DNA of 24,933 bases, from positions 1 to 24,933 of the forward strand of contig DDPE01000083.1 of NCBI GenBank assembly GCA_002342035.1, given 5' to 3'. This DNA is from Asticcacaulis sp. UBA2476 (lineage in GTDB: Bacteria; Pseudomonadota; Alphaproteobacteria; Caulobacterales; Caulobacteraceae). Below are positions 1-6,273 of the stretch, one piece after another (position 1 is the first letter of the stretch; the number at the start of each line of letters is the position of its first letter). The position numbers were made by a program, and so were the translations under genes. The notes below the pieces were generated by a model. The model saw nothing but the letters and a program-made list of their open reading frames with translations. It ran no database searches and had not been told where the DNA came from.

Positions 1-1
1 C

Positions 2-1108
2 ACCGGCCCGGTCGGTGAGCGCAATTCCCACGAACTGCATGGCCGCGGCGTATTTGTGTGTATCAGCCCGTGGAACTTCCCGCTGGCCATTTTTACGGGT
101 CAGATCGCAGCAGCGCTGGCCGCCGGTAACGCCGTGCTGGCCAAACCGGCCGAACAGACGCCGCTGATCGCCGCCGAGGCCGTCAAGCTGTTCCACAAAG
201 CGGGTTTGAACGCAGCCCTGCTGGCTCTGCTTCCCGGACGCGGGGAGACGGTCGGGGCGGAACTGACCGCGCATCCGCATATCGCCGGGGTGGCCTTTAC
301 CGGCGGGACTGAGACCGCATGGATGATCAATAAGACTCTGGCGGCCAAGCGCGGGCCGATCGTGCCGTTTATTGCCGAAACCGGCGGGCTGAATGGCCTG
401 TTTGTCGATACCACAGCGCTGAAAGAACAGGTCATTGACGATGTCATCCTGTCGGCCTTTGGCTCAACCGGTCAGCGCTGCTCGGCCTTGCGGTTGCTGT
501 TTCTGCCCCATGAGGTCGCCGATGCCTATATCGAAGGCCTCAAAGGGGCGATGGATATGTTGCTGATCGGTGACCCGGCCAACCCGGTCAATGACACCGG
601 CCCGGTGATCGACCAAGACGCCCGCGAAATCCTTGAGGCCCACCTGGCCAAATGCGAGGCTAAGGGGCAGGTTCTGCACCGCACGCCCATGCCGTCGGGC
701 CTTAATGGCGACTATTTCGCGCCGACATTGGTGGAGTTGTCCTCGGCGGATGAGCTGGAGCGCGAAGTGTTCGGCCCGGTTCTTCATGTGGTGCGTTACG
801 ATTCGCAGAACTATCAACCGACGACCGACGCTCTGGCCGGACGTGGTTATGGCCTGACACTGGGGGTGCATTCGCGGATCGAGGCCTTTGCGGAGGACAT
901 CGCGGACGCCGTGCCTGCGGGGAATGTCTATATAAACCGCTCTATCATCGGCGCGGTGGTCGGCGTGCAACCCTTTGGCGGCGAAGGCCTTTCCGGCACC
1001 GGCCCCAAGGCGGGCGGCCCGTTCAGCCTGATCCGCTTTGCGTCCGAGCGCGCCGTGTCCAACAACATCACCGCGCAGGGCGGCGATCCGGCGCTGTTGA
1101 ATCTCTAA
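2..1108 (+). CDS. putA: PutA C-terminal part (P5C dehydrogenase domain), 5' truncated
   Basis: This is the C-terminal aldehyde dehydrogenase domain of the bifunctional proline dehydrogenase / delta-1-pyrroline-5-carboxylate dehydrogenase. It oxidises the proline breakdown intermediate to glutamate with NAD. The frame is open from base 2, so the gene enters from the left and any internal start is only a codon inside it. Visible landmarks are the PutA-type sequence GERNSHELHGRG at the edge, ISPWNFPLAIFTGQIAAALA, the VAFTGGTETAW cofactor loop, the Glu of AETGG (codon 377-379) and the catalytic Cys of GQRCSAL (codon 479-481). It ends in NITAQGGDPALLNL, as in short PutA proteins without an extra C-terminal domain. 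About 368 residues are visible. The proline dehydrogenase domain and any N-terminal DNA-binding domain lie outside the window. The one mild oddity is GGLN where many PutA proteins have GGQN. Confidence 0.93.
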   Translation, partial: TGPVGERNSHELHGRGVFVCISPWNFPLAIFTGQIAAALAAGNAVLAKPAEQTPLIAAEAVKLFHKAGLNAALLALLPGRGETVGAELTAHPHIAGVAFTGGTETAWMINKTLAAKRGPIVPFIAETGGLNGLFVDTTALKEQVIDDVILSAFGSTGQRCSALRLLFLPHEVADAYIEGLKGAMDMLLIGDPANPVNDTGPVIDQDAREILEAHLAKCEAKGQVLHRTPMPSGLNGDYFAPTLVELSSADELEREVFGPVLHVVRYDSQNYQPTTDALAGRGYGLTLGVHSRIEAFAEDIADAVPAGNVYINRSIIGAVVGVQPFGGEGLSGTGPKAGGPFSLIRFASERAVSNNITAQGGDPALLNL

Positions 1109-1111
1109 TTT

Positions 1112-1146
1112 TTTCAGGTCATGGTGAAAAACATCATGACCTGAAA
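1112..1146. other. 15-bp stem inverted repeat between putA and the phosphatase gene
   Basis: The arms TTTCAGGTCATGGTG (1112-1126) and CATCATGACCTGAAA (1132-1146) pair over 15 positions, with one G-U pair, around an AAAAA loop. The hairpin begins 4 bases after the putA stop and ends 7 bases before the next start codon. The run of T lies on the upstream side, so it is not a standard plus-strand intrinsic terminator. It may stabilise the putA 3' end, attenuate read-through or be a processing site. Confidence 0.6.
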
Positions 1147-1153
1147 GTAAAGT

Positions 1154-1477
1154 ATGCAGAAAATCCTGTTTATTTGCAGTGCTAACCGGCTACGCAGCCC
1201 GACTGGCGAGCAGGTTTTTTCACAGTATCCCAATCTTGAGGTCGGGTCAGCAGGCTTAAACCACGATGCCGTCGACCCTCTGACGCCTGAGCATCTGGCA
1301 GGCGTTGATACCATTTTCGTGATGGAAAAAGCCCATCGCAATAAGTTGAGCAAAAAGTTCAAAGCCCATCTGAAATCGGCACGGATCATCTGCCTGAATA
1401 TTCCAGATGAATTTGAATATATGGATGAAACCCTCATCACCATCCTTAAGGCCCGCGTGACGCCGCACCTGAGGTAA
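1154..1477 (+). CDS. Low-molecular-weight tyrosine-phosphatase-like protein
   Basis: A 107-residue cytoplasmic protein that starts with the phosphatase loop: MQKILFICSANRLRSPT contains C8-x5-R14-S15, the CX5R(S/T) signature of low-molecular-weight protein tyrosine phosphatases. The following VGSAG also fits the family, and the IPDEFEYMD segment near the end may carry the general acid Asp. At 107 residues it is shorter than the usual ~150. It resembles the compact predicted protein-tyrosine-phosphatase group often annotated only by homology. The ATG at 1154 is the only sensible start, but the upstream AAAGTAAAG is a weak ribosome binding site. It lies 45 bases after putA, separated by a strong hairpin, so co-transcription is uncertain. 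The substrate cannot be told from sequence. Confidence 0.8.
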   Translation: MQKILFICSANRLRSPTGEQVFSQYPNLEVGSAGLNHDAVDPLTPEHLAGVDTIFVMEKAHRNKLSKKFKAHLKSARIICLNIPDEFEYMDETLITILKARVTPHLR

Positions 1478-1481
1478 TACC

Positions 1482-1517
1482 CCTCCGTCTGCTCGCTGTG
1501 CTCGCATCCACCTCCCC
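1482..1517. repeat. Possible remnant of the palindromic intergenic repeat seen at 19385-19515
   Basis: CCTCCGTC (1482-1489) followed 18 bases later by CCACCTCCCC (1508-1517) matches the two conserved blocks of the larger repeat on the other side of the window, read on its opposite strand, where the blocks are 14 bases apart. The middle differs. Directly after a stop codon is a typical place for such intergenic repeats. The similarity rests on 18 matching bases, so it is tentative. Confidence 0.4.
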
Positions 1518-1544
1518 ATCAAAATTTTACATTTCCCGCGACGG

Positions 1545-1695
1545 AAAGTGCGTCCCCTTGCGTACAAATGAATGAGCGTTCACTTTGCACCCCTTTTTGA
1601 ACGTGGCTGATAACACCATGAGGGTGATTAAGGCTTAAGTCCTTGTGGTGAAACTTATGACCCGGCGCGGCATGACCGCTTCGGGTCTTTTTTTT
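1545..1695 (+). ncRNA. Candidate small RNA or long 3' UTR ending in an intrinsic terminator
   Basis: The plus-strand terminator at 1659-1695 is 182 bases beyond the last stop codon, and I see no convincing ORF with a ribosome binding site in between. The segment contains several small inverted repeats: CGTTCA / TGAACG around 1580-1607, CACC / GGTG around 1616-1628 and AAGG / CCTT around 1630-1644. This is compatible with a structured RNA with its own promoter, or simply with the phosphatase 3' UTR. I do not recognise a known RNA family, and the 5' end is a guess. Confidence 0.3.
1659..1695 (+). terminator. Rho-independent terminator
   Basis: Two stacked stems, GACCCG (1659-1664) with CGGGTC (1682-1687) and GCGG (1667-1670) with CCGC (1676-1679), enclose the loop CATGA. 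They are followed at once by eight T residues (1688-1695). It ends transcription from the putA/phosphatase side or from a small RNA. Confidence 0.85.
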
Positions 1696-1707
1696 GATTT
1701 TGGAAAC

Positions 1708-1737
1708 AAAAAAGGCACCTCGTTTCCGAGGTGCCTT
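1708..1737 (-). terminator. Rho-independent terminator, minus strand
   Basis: A perfect 11-bp stem, AAGGCACCTCG (1712-1722) and CGAGGTGCCTT (1727-1737), with a four-base loop. Read on the minus strand it runs into TTTTTT (1713-1708). It sits 9 bases past the stop codon of the miniprotein at 1746-1865, which argues that this small gene is a real transcription unit. It stands back to back with the plus-strand terminator. Confidence 0.85.
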
Positions 1738-1745
1738 AATCGCTA

Positions 1746-1865
1746 TCAACCTATCAACAAAGCTAAAATTCCTGAAACCAGCAATAGAGGTATTGTAACC
1801 CCTAAAGCCAACCGGAAATTCACCCCGTTTGGTTGGCTGGATTCGATAGTGAATTCGAGCTTCAT
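1746..1865 (-). CDS. 39-residue single-pass membrane miniprotein
   Basis: A small gene of 39 codons. The ATG (1865-1863) is preceded by AAGGAG (1879-1874) with 8 bases between, an excellent ribosome binding site, and the stop TGA is followed by an intrinsic terminator 9 bases on. The product starts MKLEFTIESSQPNG, a short polar and partly acidic N-terminus. The segment from about residue 19 (LALGVTIPLLLVSG onward) to the end is uninterrupted hydrophobic sequence with one Pro, ending in LLIG. This predicts one inner-membrane helix with almost nothing beyond it. I do not recognise a family. It could be a regulatory membrane peptide, or the hydrophobic partner in a type I toxin-antitoxin arrangement, but no antisense RNA promoter is evident. 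No homologue is known to me, so the call rests on signals alone. Confidence 0.55.
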   Translation of the reverse strand: MKLEFTIESSQPNGVNFRLALGVTIPLLLVSGILALLIG

Positions 1866-2096
1866 AAGCCCCACTCCTTATCTATTTATAGCGGGAGTCT
1901 CATGAAGAGCCGAACCGCATATAAGACCAGCATTTGAGACACATTACCGCTTTATACAGCCCGGTGGCGGTCTCGCACGCTTCGGCTGTCCCAGAATTGG
2001 TAGTAGAATAGAACAATCGAGTACACTTACAAGTCCCTACACTAAAAAGATGAACTTGCCTCTCCTAGTTCATTCCCCTACACTAAAGTCAGTTAG
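1866..2096. other. Intergenic region upstream of the TPP riboswitch
   Basis: About 230 bases lie between the miniprotein start (minus) and the riboswitch (plus). The region must hold the promoters for both. On the minus strand TGTATAAAG (revcomp around 1950-1958) resembles an extended -10 element, but no good -35 is visible. An open minus-strand frame runs through 1901-2065 and ends in a TGA at 1901-1903, yet it lacks a start codon with a ribosome binding site. Apart from the repeats described separately, I see no gene. Confidence 0.5.
2035..2087. repeat. Direct repeat pair flanking an inverted repeat, upstream of thiC riboswitch
   Basis: CCCTACACTAAA occurs exactly at 2035-2046 and 2076-2087, 41 bases apart, about four helical turns. 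Between them lies the inverted repeat ATGAACT (2050-2056) and AGTTCAT (2067-2073). A further AGTTCA follows at 2095-2100, next to the aptamer. The arrangement looks like a regulator binding region or a promoter duplication rather than chance. No matching regulator is encoded nearby. Confidence 0.45.
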
Positions 2097-2210
2097 TTCA
2101 CCGGAGTGTCCGCAGGCTTATGCGGGCTGAGACTGGGTGTTACCCTTTGCGGGAGCCTCACCCTAAAACCGCCGAACCTGATCCGGGTCATGCCGGCGAA
2201 GGGAGTTGAA
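2097..2210 (+). promoter_or_regulatory. TPP riboswitch (THI element) aptamer
   Basis: The conserved thiamine pyrophosphate aptamer segments are present in order: GGAGTG near 2103, GGCTGAGA at 2125-2132, ACCC at 2142-2145, CCTGATCCGG at 2177-2186 and GCCGGCGAAGGGAG at 2192-2205. TTCA (2097-2100) can close the basal stem with TGAA (2207-2210) on the far side. It precedes thiC, the usual target, so high TPP should shut down thiamine pyrimidine synthesis. Confidence 0.93.
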
Positions 2211-2212
2211 AC

Positions 2213-2278
2213 GCTATGCCGTCCCATCGACAGCATAGCCGCACCTTACGCTCATGATCCCTTATTTTTACGAGGGAT
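2213..2278 (+). promoter_or_regulatory. Riboswitch expression platform hiding the thiC ribosome binding site
   Basis: Two hairpins follow the aptamer: GCTATGC (2213-2219) with GCATAGC (2233-2239), and ATCCCT (2257-2262) with AGGGAT (2273-2278). The second buries the GAGGGA ribosome binding site 5 bases before the thiC ATG. No T-run follows, so control is probably translational. The aptamer's 3' strand AAGGGA (2199-2204) could instead pair with TCCCTT (2258-2263) and free the site when TPP is absent. That switch is inferred from complementarity. Confidence 0.6.
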
Positions 2279-2282
2279 TACA

Positions 2283-4136
2283 ATGAATAAACCAATCAAA
2301 GATTTAAAGCCCATCCGCGTCGAAGCCTCGCCCTTTCCGGGCTCGAAAAAGGTCTATGAGACCGGGACTTTGTTCCCCGACGTGCGCGTACCGTTCCGCG
2401 AAGTCGCCCTGCAACCGGAGGCCAATGAGCCGCCGGTCAGCCTCTATGATTCCACCGGCCCCTATACCGAAGACGGCTTTGTGCCCCAGATCGACAAGGG
2501 CCTGCCGCGGGTGCGCGAAAAGCTGATCCTTGACCGCGGCGATGTCGAATACATCGAAGCCCGCCCCGTCAAACCCGAAGACAACGGCAACGTCTCTGAG
2601 GCCGCTCTGGCGCCGCAGTTCCCGAACCTGCCCAAGGTGATGCGCGGTAAGGCCGGACGTCCGGTGACGCAACTGGAATATGCCCGCGCCGGTATCATCA
2701 CGGCGGAGATGGAATATATCGCCATCCGCGAAAACATCCGTCGCAAGGCCGACGCCGAAGTGATCCGCGACGGCGAAGATTTCGGTGCGTCGATCCCTGA
2801 CTTTATCACCCCTGAATTTGTGCGCGATGAGGTGGCCCGTGGCCGCGCCGTTATCCCCGCCAATATCAACCACGCCGAAGTCGAGCCGATGATCATTGGC
2901 CGCAATTTTCTGGTTAAAATCAACGCCAATATCGGCAATTCCGCCGTCACGTCTTCGATGGAAGAAGAGGTCGATAAGATGGTGTGGGCGATCCGTTGGG
3001 GCGCCGACAACGTCATGGACCTGTCGACCGGCCGCAACATCCACAACATCCGCGAATGGATTTTACGTAATTCACCCAACCCGATTGGCACCGTGCCGAT
3101 CTATCAGGCGCTCGAAAAAGTGAACGGCGTGGCCGAAGACCTGACCTGGGAAGTCTACCGCGACACCCTGATTGAGCAGGCCCAGCAGGGCGTCGATTAC
3201 TTCACCATCCATGCCGGCGTGCGCTTATCTTACGTCCATCTGACCGCCAAGCGCGTCACCGGCATCGTCTCACGCGGTGGCTCGATCATGGCCAAGTGGT
3301 GTCTGGCCCACCATAAAGAAAACTTCCTCTATACCCATTTTGAGGACATCTGCGACATCATGCGTGAGTACGATGTCACCTTTAGCTTAGGCGATGGCCT
3401 GCGTCCCGGCTCGATTGCCGACGCCAATGACCGCGCTCAGTTTGCCGAACTTGAAACCCTCGGCGAACTGACCAAGGTGGCGTGGGCCAAGGGCTGTCAG
3501 GTCATGATCGAAGGCCCCGGCCATGTGCCGATGCACAAGATCAAGGCCAATATGGATAAGCAGTTGGCCACCTGCGGCGAAGCGCCGTTCTATACCTTGG
3601 GCCCGCTGACGACCGATATTGCGCCGGGTTACGACCACATCACGTCCGGCATCGGGGCGGCCATGATCGGTTGGTTCGGCACGGCCATGTTGTGCTACGT
3701 CACGCCCAAGGAACACTTAGGCCTGCCCGACCGCAATGACGTGAAGACCGGCGTGATCACCTATAAGATCGCCGCCCACGCCGCCGACCTCGCCAAGGGC
3801 CACCCCGCCGCCCGCGCGTGGGATGACGCGTTGAGCCGCGCCCGGTTTGACTTCCGCTGGGAGGATCAGTTCAATCTCGGCTTAGACCCCGATACGGCGC
3901 GGGCCTTCCATGATGAGACCCTGCCGAAAGACGCGCATAAGACGGCGCACTTCTGCTCCATGTGCGGCCCGAAGTTCTGCTCGATGAAGATCACTCAGGA
4001 CGTGCGCGACTATGCCGCCAATCTGACCGATAATGAAAAAGCCGACCTTGAGGCCGCGTCTTCGGGCATGTCGGAAATGTCGGAAAAGTTCAAAGCGCTG
4101 GGCTCGGAAGTCTATATCCCGGCAGCAGGGTCTTAG
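2283..4136 (+). CDS. thiC: Phosphomethylpyrimidine synthase ThiC
   Basis: A radical SAM enzyme that converts 5-aminoimidazole ribotide into hydroxymethylpyrimidine phosphate, the pyrimidine half of thiamine. The product of 617 residues has normal family length. Recognisable segments are YDSTGPYTEDG, the RKADAEVIRDGEDFGASIPDF region, DLSTGRNIHNIREWI, IEGPGHVPMHKIKANMDKQ and PFYTLGPLTTDIAPGYDHI. The C-terminal cluster motif is C558-x2-C561-x4-C566 (HFCSMCGPKFC), the CX2CX4C that binds the 4Fe-4S cluster of this non-canonical radical SAM family. The frame stays open upstream through the riboswitch, but the ATG at 2283 is clearly the start: it gives MNKPIKDLKPIRVEASPFPGS and has GAGGGA just before it. 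It stands alone; no other thi gene is in the window. Regulation is by the upstream TPP riboswitch. Confidence 0.97.
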   Translation: MNKPIKDLKPIRVEASPFPGSKKVYETGTLFPDVRVPFREVALQPEANEPPVSLYDSTGPYTEDGFVPQIDKGLPRVREKLILDRGDVEYIEARPVKPEDNGNVSEAALAPQFPNLPKVMRGKAGRPVTQLEYARAGIITAEMEYIAIRENIRRKADAEVIRDGEDFGASIPDFITPEFVRDEVARGRAVIPANINHAEVEPMIIGRNFLVKINANIGNSAVTSSMEEEVDKMVWAIRWGADNVMDLSTGRNIHNIREWILRNSPNPIGTVPIYQALEKVNGVAEDLTWEVYRDTLIEQAQQGVDYFTIHAGVRLSYVHLTAKRVTGIVSRGGSIMAKWCLAHHKENFLYTHFEDICDIMREYDVTFSLGDGLRPGSIADANDRAQFAELETLGELTKVAWAKGCQVMIEGPGHVPMHKIKANMDKQLATCGEAPFYTLGPLTTDIAPGYDHITSGIGAAMIGWFGTAMLCYVTPKEHLGLPDRNDVKTGVITYKIAAHAADLAKGHPAARAWDDALSRARFDFRWEDQFNLGLDPDTARAFHDETLPKDAHKTAHFCSMCGPKFCSMKITQDVRDYAANLTDNEKADLEAASSGMSEMSEKFKALGSEVYIPAAGS

Positions 4137-4143
4137 ACCCTGC
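4125..4143. other. Perfect palindrome across the thiC stop codon
   Basis: GCAGGGTCT (4125-4133), a single T, then AGACCCTGC (4135-4143) form a 9-bp perfect inverted repeat. The thiC stop codon TAG (4134-4136) sits at its centre. As RNA it would fold with a very tight turn, losing the innermost pairs. No T-run follows. Confidence 0.5.
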
Positions 4144-4188
4144 ACCCGTAACATGGAGTGAGTTGATAAGCTGGTACTAAACTAACGG

Positions 4189-4222
4189 GGTGTGGGGTTT
4201 CGACCCCACGCCTTATGTTCTT
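4189..4222 (+). terminator. Probable thiC terminator
   Basis: GGTGTGGGGT (4189-4198) and ACCCCACGCC (4203-4212) form a 10-bp stem with one G-U pair and a stable TTCG tetraloop, followed by the moderately T-rich TTATGTTCTT. It lies 52 bases after the thiC stop. The imperfect T tract lowers confidence. Confidence 0.6.
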
Positions 4223-4306
4223 CTGGATTTATCGCCCATTTGTTGGCAAGATTTTATTATACAGTCCGCGATAGGCTGATGAATGAGTCGTGGAAGGAGG
4301 CAGATC

Positions 4307-5032
4307 ATGAAAACAGAATACACATTTCATATCGACGCCTTTACTCCGGAAACTCTCCCTTTAGACCGCTTGGCTCAGTACATGAGCGCCTTAGCCGATC
4401 TTATAGGTTACAAACCTAATGTTCACTTCGAACGACTAGAGTTTGGAAGCGCCTGTATTGTATCCAGTGTCGAGTATCAAACTGCACCCAAAGTTGAGCA
4501 ACGCCTAAATGGACTTGTAGCTAAGGATGTAAAAGCAGCTTTCAGTACGCTCGACGATATGCTTGCCTCTGACAATGCCGTCGGCAAATTATTAAACAAT
4601 GAAGGTGCTGTCGTAATCCCCTTCCCTGGCCGAAACCGCCCCAAACCATTGAATTTCCCCATCATCAAGCAAGACGGCTCCATAGACGGGCAAATTGTAA
4701 GGATAGGCGGAACCGATGCATCTGCACATGTGACACTTCAAGATGGAAAGATTACCTATACCGGAATAAATTTATCGAGAGAACTTGCTCGAAACCTTGC
4801 TTCGCAATTGTATGGCCAAAAGATCAGATTATTTGGCATAGGTCGTTGGGCCAGATTGCCCTCCGGCGCTTGGAAGCTGGAATCCTTTTCTGTAGACAGG
4901 CATGAATTGCTTGATGATACACCGTTGACCGAAACATTGGATCAAGTTAGGGCGATTTCGCCTGAACTTATGGAGCCTCAAATTTATCGCGACCTGATGA
5001 GTTTGCGCAATGGCGATGAAGAGGTTCACTAA
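4307..5032 (+). CDS. Uncharacterised protein paired with a PIN-domain protein
   Basis: A 241-residue protein whose ATG is chosen because AGGAGG (4295-4300) lies 6 bases upstream; an in-frame ATG at 4283 has no such site. The N-terminus MKTEYTFHIDAFTPETLPLD leads into RLAQYMSALADLIGYKPNVHF, then a beta-rich stretch (FGSACIVSSVEYQTAPKVEQ) and later segments GQIVRIGGTDASAHVTLQDG and GQKIRLFGIGRWARLPSG that look like small beta-barrel strands. No signal peptide or membrane helix is seen. I associate this N-terminal pattern with conserved hypothetical proteins encoded beside PIN-domain genes, but know no function. The next gene starts at the very next base after its stop, so the two are surely co-expressed. 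Base composition is AT-rich (27 G+C in 4801-4860) against about 60% in thiC, suggesting horizontal acquisition. It could be an antitoxin-like or RNA-binding partner of the nuclease, but it is long for a classical antitoxin and shows no obvious DNA-binding motif. Confidence 0.85.
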   Translation: MKTEYTFHIDAFTPETLPLDRLAQYMSALADLIGYKPNVHFERLEFGSACIVSSVEYQTAPKVEQRLNGLVAKDVKAAFSTLDDMLASDNAVGKLLNNEGAVVIPFPGRNRPKPLNFPIIKQDGSIDGQIVRIGGTDASAHVTLQDGKITYTGINLSRELARNLASQLYGQKIRLFGIGRWARLPSGAWKLESFSVDRHELLDDTPLTETLDQVRAISPELMEPQIYRDLMSLRNGDEEVH

Positions 5033-5575
5033 GTGATAGCCATTGATACCACTTCTCTGTCTTTGCTCATTAACCCAAGTGCGAACGCCCCATTAGATCC
5101 AAATACGGGCAATGTGGTCACGCGCATAAAAGAGCGTTTCGATTTTTTTCAAGCCAAACTTGTTAAAGAACAAGAGACTTTACTAATTCCTACGCCTGTC
5201 CTTTCTGAATTATTGATCCTCTCAAGGGATAATGCTTCATTGGTTCTTGAACGACTACATAAATCATCCCGATTCAAAATTGCTCCTTTTGATGAACGCG
5301 CTGCTATAGAACTTGCCATAATTCATCGCGACGCTGTTGCAGCAGGAGATAAAAAGGGGGGATCGAGTGAAAGCTGGGTCAAGATTAAATTTGACCGACA
5401 AATCATTGCTGTAGCGAAGGTTAATGGTGCCGATACAATCTACAGTGACGATAAAAACCTCTCAAACTTTGCAAAACTAGCGGGTCTTGATGTCGTGAGA
5501 GTTTGGGAGATGGAATTACCACCCCAATCTGACCAAATTGAACTCACTTTTCCTTCAGACGAACCTGAATTATAG
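5033..5575 (+). CDS. PIN-domain nuclease-like protein
   Basis: A 180-residue protein that starts with GTG immediately after the preceding stop codon (TAA-GTG). PIN domains are Mg-dependent ribonucleases built on a cluster of acidic residues. Here the expected set is visible: D5 in MIAIDTTSL, E59 in TPVLSELLIL, D121 in KFDRQIIAVA and D139/D140 in TIYSDDKNL. The length is greater than VapC-type toxins (about 130-140), mainly because of an insertion around residues 20-45 and an acidic tail (DQIELTFPSDEPEL). The genetic arrangement, a partner gene upstream and abutting, resembles a type II toxin-antitoxin pair, but the partner is not of a known antitoxin type, so toxicity is inference. The gene shares the low GC of its partner. 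Other possible roles are RNA processing or defence. Confidence 0.85.
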   Translation: MIAIDTTSLSLLINPSANAPLDPNTGNVVTRIKERFDFFQAKLVKEQETLLIPTPVLSELLILSRDNASLVLERLHKSSRFKIAPFDERAAIELAIIHRDAVAAGDKKGGSSESWVKIKFDRQIIAVAKVNGADTIYSDDKNLSNFAKLAGLDVVRVWEMELPPQSDQIELTFPSDEPEL

Positions 5576-5618
5576 CGTTACTTATCCCCCCAACCCCGTC
5601 CAGCCCCATCATCACCGG

Positions 5619-6260
5619 ATGGACACGGATAACGACATCACCGACGCCGAGGCGCTAAAGATGCGCCGGTTGCGGTTGCGCGCCTATGCCGACCGGCTGC
5701 TGGAGGCGGTCGAGATGATCCCCATGCCCGACAGTTTCCTCGAAGCTGAACGCGCCCATAAGGCGGTCAGGGCCTGCGACGCCATGCTGGTGCAGCTTTA
5801 CGGTGAGGCGGCGGAAAAGCTTGCGCCCGCTCCGCGCCCAACTGCCGCGCGCCGGACTTCACGCGATGACACCGAAGACGACGATCTGGAAGGTTTGAGC
5901 GAAGCTGAACGCATCGACCACGAAGCGCAGGCCTTCCTCGAAATGGCTGAGATCATCGGCACGCGCCTTGACCGCATCCATAAGGCCCAGGCGGAAGCTC
6001 ATGGTTTCTGGCCCGACGGCACGCCCTATGATGAGAGCGATCCCAACTACGGCCTGCATCACTTCCACGACCCACAGATCAATGCCAACAGCGGTATGGA
6101 CGATCACTGTCCCGGCTGCTGGCCCAACGGCATCCAATGGGCCTTGGGCCGCGCGCCGCGAAACTTAGCTGAAAAACTGGCCGAAAAAACCGCAGACAAA
6201 AACGTCGGGGCAAAACGCCCCTCCGGCCCCAACTCAGGTAACTACTCTGCCCCACCCTGA
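5619..6260 (+). CDS. Hypothetical protein with a His-rich CPGC motif
   Basis: I do not recognise this 213-residue protein. The start at 5619 (MDTDNDITDAEALKMRRLRL) is preferred because earlier in-frame codons overlap the PIN gene and give unnatural Pro/His-rich sequence; no clear ribosome binding site precedes either choice. Residues 1-65 look helical and charged, 66-92 form a Pro/acidic linker and 93-130 are helical again. The most distinctive part is 131-175: WPDGTPYDESDPNYG, then HHFHDP, then DDHCPGCWPNG. C164-x2-C167 with nearby H147, H148, H150 and H163 could bind a metal, and the WP[DN]G motif occurs twice. The tail is Lys/Pro-rich and probably disordered. GC-rich codon use returns to the chromosomal norm here, so it is not part of the AT-rich module upstream. 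It converges on the astacin gene. Confidence 0.75.
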   Translation: MDTDNDITDAEALKMRRLRLRAYADRLLEAVEMIPMPDSFLEAERAHKAVRACDAMLVQLYGEAAEKLAPAPRPTAARRTSRDDTEDDDLEGLSEAERIDHEAQAFLEMAEIIGTRLDRIHKAQAEAHGFWPDGTPYDESDPNYGLHHFHDPQINANSGMDDHCPGCWPNGIQWALGRAPRNLAEKLAEKTADKNVGAKRPSGPNSGNYSAPP

Positions 6261-6273
6261 TATCTTGTTTTAC

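Noticed and set aside
1645..1905. 86-codon plus-strand frame across the double terminators
   Set aside because: It translates through two terminator hairpins and antisense to the better supported miniprotein gene.
1901..2065. Minus-strand open frame ending in MCLKCWSYMRFGSS just upstream of the miniprotein
   Set aside because: Only a TTG or an internal ATG without a ribosome binding site is available; kept as part of the intergenic region.
2106..2282. N-terminal extension of ThiC through the riboswitch
   Set aside because: The sequence is the TPP aptamer RNA; the ATG at 2283 with its ribosome binding site matches the family start.
2304..3044. Long minus-strand open frame inside thiC
   Set aside because: Antisense of a strongly conserved enzyme; its composition follows from the thiC codons.
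4307..5575. A classical VapBC toxin-antitoxin pair
   Set aside because: The upstream partner is about three times the size of VapB and shows no ribbon-helix-helix or AbrB pattern; only the PIN half fits.
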